From: DATMBL01 sp050735975
Lineage (GTDB): Bacteria > Desulfobacterota > Binatia > UBA9968
Assembly (NCBI GenBank): GCA_050735975.1
Contig: JBOHVS010000382.1
Span: forward strand, 1 to 16,788
Length of the DNA: 16,788 nucleotides
Direction: 5' to 3'
The translations under genes and the position numbers were made by a program. Within the stretch, counting starts at the first letter, position 1. Each line of letters starts with the position of its first letter. Of this stretch, positions 6,178-14,079 are shown one piece after another. The notes beneath the pieces were generated by a model, which was given only the letters and a program-made list of their open reading frames with translations, searched no databases and was not told where the DNA came from.

Positions 6178-7182
6178 ATGGCAGAGTGGAAGATGATCGA
6201 TGCTGACGGCCATATCCGGGAAGTCGAAAGCGAGGTCTTCGAGTATCTGCCCGCGCATTACAAAGCACGGCGTGAAGCCGTGCTTTATTTCCCGCTATTG
6301 CCGCACCACGGCTGGCATCGGCAGGCGGGCCGCGGCGGACTGGGCGGGTCATTTTTGATTCCAACGCTTCAAGACTGGCAAAAGGCGATCGACCTCGGGA
6401 ATTTGGAAGCGGCGGTTGTTTACCCCACCCGCTTTATGCATATCGGGCAAGTGGGGATGGTCGAGTTTGCGGTTGAGCTAAGCCGGGCCTACAACGATTA
6501 CCTTTACGATCGCTTCCTGCGGCACGAACCGCGGCTGAAGGGAATCGCCGTGTTACCGCTGCAGGACCCGGCTGCGGCGGCCGCCGAACTCCGGCGCGCC
6601 GTCAGCGAATATGGAATGGTGGGCGGGCTTTTGCCGGCTGACGGGCTGCCGCGGCCGCTCGGTCACCCGGAATTTCACCCTCTGTACGACGAAGCCAATC
6701 GTTTGGGCTGCATGTTGGCCGTGCACTCGCAGAACTCGCTGCGCAATAATGACCTTTTCCTGTGGCGCCACGAGGCCGCTACGTTGGCGCACGTATGGCC
6801 GCAGATGCGGCAATTTACGAATCTCATGTTTTCCGGGGTGCTCGGAAAGTTCACGGATTTGCGGATCGCCTTTCTGGAAGCGGGTTGTGGCTGGGCGCCC
6901 TACCTTATCAGCAAGATGGGAGCGCGCATGGGGGAGCTCGCGCGTCCATTGAAGCTCATCGAGCGGGGCCAAATTTATTTTCAGTGCGGCGAAGAGCTGA
7001 CGACAAGCCGCGACCTAGAAATCTTGGGAGATCATTGTCTGTTTTGGGCGTCCGACTTTCCCCACGAGGGGATCGTGGACATGACTAAGGCAGTGAAAGA
7101 ATTCATGAGCCGTGAGGACATCCCTGAGGCTTCCAAGCGCAAAATCGCCTACGACAATCCGAAGAACCTTTACGGATTGTAA
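6178..7182 (+). CDS. Amidohydrolase-2 family metal-dependent hydrolase/decarboxylase
   Basis: This 334-residue TIM-barrel protein belongs to the amidohydrolase-2 (ACMSD-like) family, whose members use one divalent metal to hydrolyse or decarboxylate small cyclic or aromatic acids. Visible landmarks are the N-terminal metal motif DADGH (Asp10, His12), His183 in AVHSQNS, Glu235 with GCGWAPY, and the C-terminal ASDFPH with Asp293 and His296. PHHGWHRQ (42-49) and IYFQCGEE (266-273) are typical of the subfamily often found in uncultured soil bacteria. The start is ATG after AAGGAG. The stop lies 16 bases from the convergent RidA gene. RidA-type enamine/imine deaminases often adjoin such hydrolases, so a shared catabolic route is possible, though they are not cotranscribed. 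Substrate unknown. Confidence 0.9.
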   Translation: MAEWKMIDADGHIREVESEVFEYLPAHYKARREAVLYFPLLPHHGWHRQAGRGGLGGSFLIPTLQDWQKAIDLGNLEAAVVYPTRFMHIGQVGMVEFAVELSRAYNDYLYDRFLRHEPRLKGIAVLPLQDPAAAAAELRRAVSEYGMVGGLLPADGLPRPLGHPEFHPLYDEANRLGCMLAVHSQNSLRNNDLFLWRHEAATLAHVWPQMRQFTNLMFSGVLGKFTDLRIAFLEAGCGWAPYLISKMGARMGELARPLKLIERGQIYFQCGEELTTSRDLEILGDHCLFWASDFPHEGIVDMTKAVKEFMSREDIPEASKRKIAYDNPKNLYGL

Positions 7183-7198
7183 CGATACGCTCACGTTT

Positions 7199-7579
7199 CT
7201 ATAATACCGCGATCACTTCGATTTGAAACAAGACCTCGCCGCGTAATTCCACTTTCAGCGAGTGACGCGCCGGCCGGTCGTGTTCGTCGGGAAACATCTT
7301 TAGCCACGCCTTGTTCACAGAATCACGGTATTTTTCTTCTTTGAGAAAAACCGTCATATGAGCGATGTTGTCCGGAGTGCCTACCGCTCCCTCCATAAAC
7401 AGCCTGAGGTTACGGAACATCGCTTCAGCCTGTTCATCGGGGTCTGAGGACAAAACGCCGGTCTTGGCGTCTTTGCCGGAGATCGCCGACGAGAAAATCA
7501 TATTGCCGATTTCAGCGCCGTTGGGAATCGGCGCGCCGTGCTCCATCCCTTTAATGTGAATGCTCTTTCTTCTGGCCAT
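7199..7579 (-). CDS. RidA/YjgF/UK114-family protein
   Basis: This 126-residue protein has the length of the Rid family, trimeric proteins that hydrolyse reactive enamines and imines made by PLP enzymes or use related chemistry in catabolism. The C-terminal half carries the family pattern: AHMTVFLK (73-80), a helix ending KAWLKMFP, then DRPARHSLKVEL with Arg105 at the substrate carboxylate-binding position, and IEVIAV with Glu121. With both Arg105 and the C-terminal acid present, deaminase activity is possible. The leader HGAPIPNGAEIGNMIFSSAISG (given as HGAPIPNGAEIG, then NMIFSSAISG) differs somewhat from archetypal RidA, so a Rid4-7-like subgroup is an alternative. The start is ATG preceded by AGGAG on the minus strand. 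Confidence 0.9.
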   Translation of the reverse strand: MARRKSIHIKGMEHGAPIPNGAEIGNMIFSSAISGKDAKTGVLSSDPDEQAEAMFRNLRLFMEGAVGTPDNIAHMTVFLKEEKYRDSVNKAWLKMFPDEHDRPARHSLKVELRGEVLFQIEVIAVL

Positions 7580-7674
7580 ATGGAAGTCTCCTTTTTTAAT
7601 GTGCAGCTAAGTGGCCCATATCATGTCGGAGCTATCCCCGTCTAGTGGAGTGCGACTGCGACAGCGCGCGATCG

Positions 7675-7765
7675 CCGTTCATCCTTCGACACATGCTCAG
7701 GGCGAACGGCGTATAGCCGGGACCGTTCATATGTCCGTTCACGCTGAGCTTTTCGAAGAACGAAA
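7675..7765. repeat. REP-like palindrome pair, second locus
   Basis: Unit C, 7675-7709, has arms CCGTTCATCCT and AGGGCGAACGG and the same orientation as unit A at 2259. Unit D, 7735-7765, begins CCGTTCACGCTGAGC with TTCGAAG following; its right arm is degenerate and it faces the other way. The two are separated by 25 bases, similar to the 30 between A and B. The gap 7580-7780 otherwise holds no gene. Confidence 0.65.
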
Positions 7766-7780
7766 TCATTCGTCACAATA

Positions 7781-8548
7781 CTAATTTCCGGCGAGGAACG
7801 TGGTAACCACCTGCAAGAATTCCTCCGGCGCGTCCGCGTGAACCCAATGGCCGGCTTTGCCGATGGTTTCGACATGTGCTGCAGGAAAAATCCGCTGGAT
7901 CAGCGGGATGTCACTCTCTGTAATATAATTCGAACGGCCGCCGCGGATGAAAAGCGTTGGTTTGATGAAATATCCTCGTGGCGCGATCTCCTTCGCGAGA
8001 TCGTCGTAATTCCGCGCAATCGCCTCCAGGTCAATCTTCCATTTCAAACGCCGATCCCTATCCCGCGTCAGGTTCTTGAGCAGAAATTGTCGTGCCGCGA
8101 CTGGAGGAATCAAGGGTGCGAGCGCTTCGTCAACCTCGGCGAATCTCTTATAGTTGCCGAGGTCCAGTGAGCGGAGAGCATTCAGAAGCGGGCGGTGTGA
8201 TGGATCGTAGGCGCGAGGCGCTATGTCCACGACGATCAGTTTGGCGACCGATTGAGAGTCGTCGATCGCCAATTGCATGGCGACTTTGCCGCCCATCGAA
8301 TGGCCGAGGATGTAAACCGAGGAGAGTTTCTGCTGAGTTATGAAGTCCAAAAGATCATTTGCCATGAGTTCATAGTTCATCCGATCGCTGTGTGGAGACC
8401 CGCCGTGATTACGGAGATCGACAGTAAAGACTCTGAAAGCCTGACTAAAGCGACGGCCGACAGTTCGCCAATTATCGAGCGAGCCTAAAAAGCCGTGCAA
8501 GATGATGAGCGGGTGACCGTTGCCCTGGACCTGAAAATGCAACTGCAT
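7781..8548 (-). CDS. Alpha/beta-fold esterase, YbfF-like
   Basis: This 255-residue single-domain alpha/beta hydrolase has HGFLGS (18-23) as oxyanion region, VDLRNHGGS (43-51), nucleophile elbow GHSMGG with Ser84, VVDIAPRAY (106-114), and catalytic His234 in AGHWVHAD. The motifs RNHG, DIAP and the late GHWVH are characteristic of the YbfF esterase group. The usual acid after strand 7 is replaced by Ser206 in RGGRSNYI. From memory this is also so in E. coli YbfF, with Asp108 of DIAP a possible substitute; I cannot verify it here. It should hydrolyse short acyl esters or thioesters in the cytoplasm. No strong Shine-Dalgarno precedes the ATG, and no in-frame alternative start lies close upstream. 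The 250-base gap beyond it holds only degenerate TGAG/CTCAA-type words. Confidence 0.9.
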   Translation of the reverse strand: MQLHFQVQGNGHPLIILHGFLGSLDNWRTVGRRFSQAFRVFTVDLRNHGGSPHSDRMNYELMANDLLDFITQQKLSSVYILGHSMGGKVAMQLAIDDSQSVAKLIVVDIAPRAYDPSHRPLLNALRSLDLGNYKRFAEVDEALAPLIPPVAARQFLLKNLTRDRDRRLKWKIDLEAIARNYDDLAKEIAPRGYFIKPTLFIRGGRSNYITESDIPLIQRIFPAAHVETIGKAGHWVHADAPEEFLQVVTTFLAGN

Positions 8549-8797
8549 ACGAGCGCGACATCGCTGTTTTTGAGGGACCGACCTCTCGAGTCTCAGGCCA
8601 AAATCTCAAAAAAACAAGAGTCTCTGGTTGGATCGAAGCCTAAACGCAGCGCTGAGCGGTGAGGGCTGAGCTTTGAGATCCGAAACTCAATACTCAATGC
8701 TTTTGTCTCAATGCTGGACGTGGGATTGCTGAATCAGAAATTTAGCTGGTGAGAGGAGGAGTCTAGTCGTTCTAGCGCTCTACGGCTAAAGTGGAGG

Positions 8798-10561
8798 CTA
8801 ATTCTTACTCATCCGCGCCGCGGTATCGCTCTTGATAAAACCGGGAGGTCGGCCGTTTTTTGACCGAATCTCCAGCCAGCCGTCGCGGGCGGATACGACG
8901 TTTAACTGAGTGCCGGGATCAAGCTTAGCGAGCGGCTGCGAATTTTCGGTCGGTTCTTTGTAGACCTGGGTGTGACGAATTATTTCATAAGCCCCCCAAG
9001 CGCGAAGTGATGGCTTTGCTTCTTCTCGGCCAGCCTTGGAAGACACAGTCTGCGCTTTCGTGCCGATCGGCTCATTGACACGAGCGTTGGAAGGAACCGA
9101 AGTCGCGGCGACCGTTGTCACTTGCGCTTCCTTCCCATGACGGGCTGCGGCGTATGTCTGTGCGTCCGTGCGCTTCTCTTCCGTAGGAAGCGAAGCCTCC
9201 TCGGCCGAACTCCCGTCTGCGACAGCGACCGCTTTCGGCACGTCAGGTTGCGGGTCAGCTTCCCGTACCGAATCGGCCCCGTGGGTAGACGTCGCGATCA
9301 CAAAGGCGTCTGGTTCCATCGACTGCTTCTGGAAAAGTCCCGCGACGACGGTTCCGGCAATCAGCAGAATAGGAATTATTACGACCAACGTTTTGTAACT
9401 CTGCTTACCATTCGGTGGCGTGCCCGCATTTGAAGGATGCGGCGCTTCGATCGCTGCTTCAATACGGCGAGGTGTTTCAGGGGCCGAAGCCTCTGTGCTT
9501 TTGTTGAGGTCATCTCTATGCCGCGTAAAGGTATTGTCGCTTTCATCGTTAGAACTCGACGCGTGGTATTCAGCCGCGTGAAGCCCAAATGGATGGCCGG
9601 CGCTCCGAAAAGGGTCGTCGGAGAGCTCTAGCTGTAGTGGCCCTTCCGGTCCGGCGCTGAGAAGCTTGCGGAGCGCTGCCATTTCTCCTTGAATTTCCCC
9701 GTGTTGCTGGGAGAGGGCGGCGTGTTTCAGGTCCAGCTGATCGAGTTGTTGAACGGCCAGCCCCAGACGGTGTCGAGTCTCCTCGCTCTCTCTTAGCTGT
9801 TCCCGGCACCGGGAAGTCTCTTCTTGGAGCCGCTTGTTTTCCTGATCCATAACTAAAGAGGTTCGCTCCATCTCGCTCAATCGGCTCTGCGTGAGATTCA
9901 AGTCGGTGATCTTCTCCTTCTCGCCCGCGAGTTCCGTTTCAAGTTCTCTGATCCGCGCTTGCAAAGACTGATTTTCCAGAAGACTGTTCTGGCCGGCTTC
10001 GAATTCGGCAAGCTGCTGTTGGCTTTCCAATTCCTGAACTCTCGCGAGGCTTTTTCCCAGCTCATCCTTGAGGCCAGCGATCTGTGCCTCCATTTGAGAG
10101 TAACGCTCGGCCATCTCCGGTCCGCCAACCGAGACATTTCGGAGGGTTTGTTCGCTCTCCAGGAGTTGGTTTTTGAAGTGCAAGTTCTCTTCCAGCAGAC
10201 GCTGATGACTGCCGCGCATTTGGGACATTTCAGTCTCCATGTTGCTGAGGCGCAGAGCGGCCTCTTCTAATTCTCTGATTCGGTTCTGGCTACCCTGGAG
10301 CTGGATTGTCAACTCGGTGACTTGTTTGGAAAGCTCTTTGTTCCGCGCCGTGAGTTCCGCCGAGAGTCCGGTTGCGACATTCTCTTGATCAGCGCTAGTG
10401 AAATCGCCGTTGGCTTCTGGTAAATCGTTCAGTTTCGCAGAGAGCGCTTCAACTTCGCGGCGCTTGCGCTTTAGTTCCTTCTCGGAGGCAACGAGAAAAA
10501 GTCCAAGCAAGCCGATTGCGGCGCCGGCGAAAATTGATATCCAGACGAGCGTGGTTTCCAT
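8798..10561 (-). CDS. Two-membrane-segment coiled-coil protein with C-terminal SH3b domain
   Basis: This 587-residue protein has a clear four-part layout. Residues 5-25 are an N-terminal membrane anchor. Residues about 28-302 are a long, Glu/Gln/Leu-rich coiled coil. A linker to 388 follows, then a second membrane segment (391-410, TLVVIIPILLIAGTVVAGLF). Residues 411-520 are a low-complexity Ala/Ser/Thr/Glu-rich stretch, and 522-580 form a bacterial SH3 domain (HTQVYKEP, LDPGTQLNVV, DGWLEIRS, GFIKSD). RKRR after the first anchor places the coiled coil in the cytoplasm and the SH3b in the periplasm, where such domains often bind peptidoglycan or protein. A cell-envelope or morphogenesis role is inferred. 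The start is ATG with AGGAG upstream. I recognise no named family for the whole. Confidence 0.88.
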   Translation of the reverse strand: METTLVWISIFAGAAIGLLGLFLVASEKELKRKRREVEALSAKLNDLPEANGDFTSADQENVATGLSAELTARNKELSKQVTELTIQLQGSQNRIRELEEAALRLSNMETEMSQMRGSHQRLLEENLHFKNQLLESEQTLRNVSVGGPEMAERYSQMEAQIAGLKDELGKSLARVQELESQQQLAEFEAGQNSLLENQSLQARIRELETELAGEKEKITDLNLTQSRLSEMERTSLVMDQENKRLQEETSRCREQLRESEETRHRLGLAVQQLDQLDLKHAALSQQHGEIQGEMAALRKLLSAGPEGPLQLELSDDPFRSAGHPFGLHAAEYHASSSNDESDNTFTRHRDDLNKSTEASAPETPRRIEAAIEAPHPSNAGTPPNGKQSYKTLVVIIPILLIAGTVVAGLFQKQSMEPDAFVIATSTHGADSVREADPQPDVPKAVAVADGSSAEEASLPTEEKRTDAQTYAAARHGKEAQVTTVAATSVPSNARVNEPIGTKAQTVSSKAGREEAKPSLRAWGAYEIIRHTQVYKEPTENSQPLAKLDPGTQLNVVSARDGWLEIRSKNGRPPGFIKSDTAARMSKN

Positions 10562-11075
10562 CGCTTCTCTCCTATAATGATGCGGTTTGAATATGCTTCC
10601 CGGGGGCCCTTAGGCTCTATGGCTATGCAGCCAAGAGAACATCGGGCGAACTTCAGAAAACATCTCGTTTTGAAGTTAGGCAGTTGACCATACAGCATGC
10701 GATTTTTTGCCAGACAGAGATGTCCTGTTTTGGCAAGCCGGCTCAACTCGCCGGCATGAACCCGATCTCGCTAAATGTATGCCAATCTATTTAAGTCACG
10801 CTACCTTGTGTAAGCCATTGTCAAACTTGAGGTTTCACTGGATGCAAAGGTAAGCGAAGCAGGGAACGATGGAAGGCTGTTTGAACAAAAAGGTGAGCAA
10901 AGTCGAAATTTGTCGCACCGGGAGGCGCGCCGAGTGGCTAAGCGCAAAGGGAATCGTGCAAGAGTTAGTGTCCTGCTCCTCACTCTCTACGCGGCCTCCA
11001 CGGCAGTTGTGCTGCTTACAGAATGGCCCCAACCGAAGGAGCAGAGGCTGGGAGCAATGAGCAGGAGAGGGCCGC
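10562..11075. other. 514-base region with no confident gene; tandem hairpins and a weak small ORF
   Basis: Between two minus-strand genes, this region should carry the end of the thiolase transcript and the promoter of the coiled-coil gene. Two adjacent stems occur. TTGCCA (10707-10712) pairs with TGGCAA (10731-10736), with an inner ACAG/CTGT pairing. GCCGGC (10737-10742) pairs with GCCGGC (10750-10755). On the + strand one frame is open from 10814 to 11110. It would encode a basic segment, a hydrophobic stretch (VSVLLLTLYAASTAVVLL) and an acidic tail, but its only ordinary starts are a TTG at 10910 and later codons, with poor ribosome-binding support, and it overlaps the thiolase 3' end. I do not call it a gene. 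Confidence 0.4.
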
Positions 11076-12590
11076 TTATAGCGGATGATCGGCTGGAGGC
11101 TGATCCTTAACGATCGGTGTGGCTCCCCGCCGCAGCAGTCTTCTCATGTACTCATGCACCTTCTGGAAACGGCTTTTAGGCGTAAAGAGATAAAGGTCGT
11201 TGGTTCGCTTGAGATAGACTTCTCGGCCGATTTTCATTTGCGTGCTGTCATCTCCCTGGGCCATAAGCAGACGGCCGTTGCTATCCCGGATCAAGGCCAG
11301 CACAAGAGGCGGAAGAAAGCCCTCAGGTGTCACGTGAAGAGTCGTGAACGTCTCGATTCGACCTTCCTCGCTGATTGCTGCCGGTGGAGTTCCCATTCTG
11401 CGACTTGCCGGCGGTGGCGGAGAGAACGGCAGCCCTGGATGTTGTGCGACATGTGAATCACTAAGCTCCAGGATGGTAACGAAGTTATTGGTTCCCAGCC
11501 CGCCCGTGCTCTGAGTAAGGCCCCGCTTGAACTGACGTTTGGAGCCGGTTTGCCCCCGCAGCGTTTTAACTACCTCGACGACCTGCGCCAATCCACTGGC
11601 GCCAACCGGGTGCCCACGCGCCTTTAAGCCACCGGACGGGTTAACAGGTAAAGATCCTTCGAAGGCAGTTTTGCCCGCGATCACTGCTTGTCCGCCTTTG
11701 CCTGGAGGAAAGAATCCCAAGTCTTCCGTCGTGATAATCTCGAACGGCGTGAACGCGTCGTGGACCTCGGCAAAATCGATGCCCTGCGGCGAAGTCTCTG
11801 CCATCTGGTAAGCTCGGACCGCGGCGATCCGTGTGGCGGGAAAAGACGTAAAGGTATCTCTTGCTCGCAGGCTCAGGGGACCCGTGCCTTGTCCTATTCC
11901 GGACAATCGTACGTCGGTTTTCTCGCTTGTGAGGACAACCGCGGCGGCGCCGTCGGTGATGGGCGAGCAGTCATAAAGTCGCAACGGCGTGGCAACGAGT
12001 TTGCTTAGGAAGTACGCTTCGCGCGTGATCGATTGCTGGAACTGGGCCAAAGAATTGCGCGAGCCGTTGTCATGGTTTTTCAATGCCACGCTGCAAAGTA
12101 TGTTTTGCAGACGCGATTGAGATAGCCGAAACGTTTGCCTGTACTTCTCGGCGATCATCGCCGCCAGGGCCGGCATGGTAGCGCCGCACCGCCGTTCCTC
12201 TTGGTCGATCACCTCCGCCAGGACACGGGTGATAGCGCTCGTGCCCAGGTGCGTCATCTTCTCTCCGCCAAGGACCAAAACGCGCCGGTAATAGCCGGAT
12301 GCGATTGCCTGGAAGCCCGCCTGAATAGCTGCGGCGCCCGCCGAAGAGGCGGTCTCGATTCGAACGGCCGGAATGCCGGTGAGGCCCAGCGCATCCGCCA
12401 TTTGCGAGGCGATGTTGCTATCGCCGGTAAACTCTTCGGGATTCATTGTGCCGATATAAAGCGCTTCCACCTCTTGCGTTTTAGAAGCGACAAGGGCCTG
12501 TCGAGCCGCATCGCAGACAATATCAGCAAGAGGCCTTGGATCTTTGCCGAATTTCGTCATGCCGACGCCACTTACGTAAACCGATTTCAT
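11076..12590 (-). CDS. Thiolase/SCP2-thiolase-like protein fused to a DUF35 OB-fold domain
   Basis: Residues 1-376 of this 504-residue protein are a thiolase fold of the SCP2/acetyl-CoA acetyltransferase type: VSGVGMTKFG (6-15), RIETASSAGAAAI (77-89), LVLGGEKM (105-112), SPITDGAAAVVL (209-220), VHDAFT with His277, NPSGGLKARGHPVGASG with His327, and a final glycine-rich QSTGGLGTNNF. Residues about 409-475 are a DUF35-type OB fold (GRIETFTTLHVTPEGF, KIGREVYL). The zinc ribbon that usually precedes this fold is absent. The N-terminal nucleophile position, normally Cys, is Ser82, and the C-terminal Cys is also missing (Ser361). Standard thiolysis is therefore unlikely; an aldolase-like or acyl-CoA-binding role is possible. 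ATG at 12590 has no clear Shine-Dalgarno. DUF2130 lies upstream on the same strand, 199 bases away. Confidence 0.87.
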   Translation of the reverse strand: MKSVYVSGVGMTKFGKDPRPLADIVCDAARQALVASKTQEVEALYIGTMNPEEFTGDSNIASQMADALGLTGIPAVRIETASSAGAAAIQAGFQAIASGYYRRVLVLGGEKMTHLGTSAITRVLAEVIDQEERRCGATMPALAAMIAEKYRQTFRLSQSRLQNILCSVALKNHDNGSRNSLAQFQQSITREAYFLSKLVATPLRLYDCSPITDGAAAVVLTSEKTDVRLSGIGQGTGPLSLRARDTFTSFPATRIAAVRAYQMAETSPQGIDFAEVHDAFTPFEIITTEDLGFFPPGKGGQAVIAGKTAFEGSLPVNPSGGLKARGHPVGASGLAQVVEVVKTLRGQTGSKRQFKRGLTQSTGGLGTNNFVTILELSDSHVAQHPGLPFSPPPPASRRMGTPPAAISEEGRIETFTTLHVTPEGFLPPLVLALIRDSNGRLLMAQGDDSTQMKIGREVYLKRTNDLYLFTPKSRFQKVHEYMRRLLRRGATPIVKDQPPADHPL

Positions 12591-12789
12591 AGCGATTTCA
12601 TTTTATGCCGCGGATTGCCAGATTTCCACAGGCAAAACTCTTTCTCGAAGGTGTCCAAGAATTACAGATCACGGTTCGCTCCCGGTTGAATGATGCTAGC
12701 ACGGAGATTGGGCTTAATTAAGACGCGTCAGGGCGGCTAAGACGGATTAATTTGATGTTACATGAACGGAAAAACAACATTTACCGGCT

Positions 12790-14079
12790 CTATCGTTCGT
12801 CAGGCCCATCATCCTTCGAGTTGAAATCCAGCAGACCCTGGAACTCCAGTCCTTCGATTTCTTGGAGGGTCTTACCGGCGATGCCCTGGAGGTCGCCGTA
12901 CATACCGACGGTCGCTTGCATGACGTGATCGATCTGTTCCTCGCGCTTGGCCCATTGTTTGGTGATGGCTTTTTTCTCGCGGTCCAAATCGTCGCGCATA
13001 GAAGAAAAGGCCTCGACGATGGCTTGAATCCGCTGCCGAAAGCGCTGGCCGGTGAGGTATTGGTAAATCATCTCCATCTTGGTCTGTTGTCCTTCGGTCG
13101 CCTGCCGCGCGCACGCGACCTCGATCAAAGTCTGGCGAAGTGAGATGGCTACGGGGAGGGCGACCTTTGGATGGGCGACCCAAACGCCGTCGACGAATCC
13201 GAATGTCTCGACCTCTTTCGGCAGCACCTGGCTGATGATTACGGCAATCTCGGCCTTGGCAGTCCGTTGGTCTTCGCGCAGTTTCGCCAGCCAGCCGTCG
13301 CTCCAGTTTTTCGTTCTCTTCGACTCCCATAGAATCGTGCCGCACTGCTGGCCCAGAGGGCCGAGGACCCGGTGCAACACATCACCACCGAATTCGCCTT
13401 TGGGAACGGGCTGGATCATGTCCCGGGGAAACTTCGCGGCTAGCAGCGCTTCGAGCTCGAGTTCCTGAACTTCACCTTGGAGCTGTTGAGAGCCTTGCTC
13501 GGCGCGCCGTTTCAAATCTTCAATCTGGTTCTGCATCGAAGCGATGATCTGCTCTTTTTCCGATACTTTTAGTTTGAGCTCTTCTTCCGCATCCTTCCTG
13601 GCCTGCGCGCGGGTGGCATCCAGTTCGGCCTGAACCCGCTTGGAAACTGTGAGTTCAAGCTCACGTTTGGCGTCGTCGAGATCTCTTTGCTTGCGAATGA
13701 GGTCCGCTTGAGCTTTCTGGGCGTCGGCCAACTTTGCATCTCGTTGTTTCAAAACCTCCTGGAGTTCACTGATTTCTTTAGCTTTTTGATCGATGTCATT
13801 GCCGAAGCTGAGCTTGGCTTTCTGCTGTTCTTCTGCGGCGATTCTGGCCCGTTCTTGTTGCAATTTTTGCGCAACCTCCTCGTCCATCGACTGCTTTTGC
13901 TTTTGCAGCAATGCGGTGCGTTCATGCAGCGTCTTTTCCCGGTTTGCGATATCGGTGTCTTTTTGAGTGAGCCGTTGCTCATAATCGCGGCGGACCGATT
14001 CAAGCAAGGGCGCGGCGAGCGATTCAGTGAGTTTGATTTCGGATTTACATTGGGGACAAACGATCGTCGGCTCTGCCAT
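12790..14079 (-). CDS. DUF2130 protein: zinc-binding motif, coiled coil and PD-(D/E)XK-like domain
   Basis: This 429-residue protein starts with a short CPQC motif (Cys8, Cys11), followed by a long charged coiled coil (about 30-205). The DUF2130 core then runs about 205-330: the ELELEALLAAKFP helix (206-218), PVPKGEFGGDVLHRV (224-238) with Asp233, then GTILWESKRTKNW (247-259) with Glu252 and Lys254, and GVWVAHP (298-304). The D...ExK spacing on adjacent strands is that of PD-(D/E)XK nucleases, to which I recall the family being assigned. No substrate or phenotype is established to my knowledge. A second helical region follows, with REKKAITKQWAKREEQID. ATG is preceded by AGGAG. No restriction, repair or defence partner adjoins it in this window. 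Confidence 0.9.
   Translation of the reverse strand: MAEPTIVCPQCKSEIKLTESLAAPLLESVRRDYEQRLTQKDTDIANREKTLHERTALLQKQKQSMDEEVAQKLQQERARIAAEEQQKAKLSFGNDIDQKAKEISELQEVLKQRDAKLADAQKAQADLIRKQRDLDDAKRELELTVSKRVQAELDATRAQARKDAEEELKLKVSEKEQIIASMQNQIEDLKRRAEQGSQQLQGEVQELELEALLAAKFPRDMIQPVPKGEFGGDVLHRVLGPLGQQCGTILWESKRTKNWSDGWLAKLREDQRTAKAEIAVIISQVLPKEVETFGFVDGVWVAHPKVALPVAISLRQTLIEVACARQATEGQQTKMEMIYQYLTGQRFRQRIQAIVEAFSSMRDDLDREKKAITKQWAKREEQIDHVMQATVGMYGDLQGIAGKTLQEIEGLEFQGLLDFNSKDDGPDER

Noticed and set aside
10918..10990. tRNA-like stretch (CGCCGAGTGGCTAAGCGC resembles a Ser/Leu D-arm)
   Set aside because: No matching acceptor stem, anticodon stem or GGTTCGAATCC-type T-arm follows, so it is not a tRNA gene.
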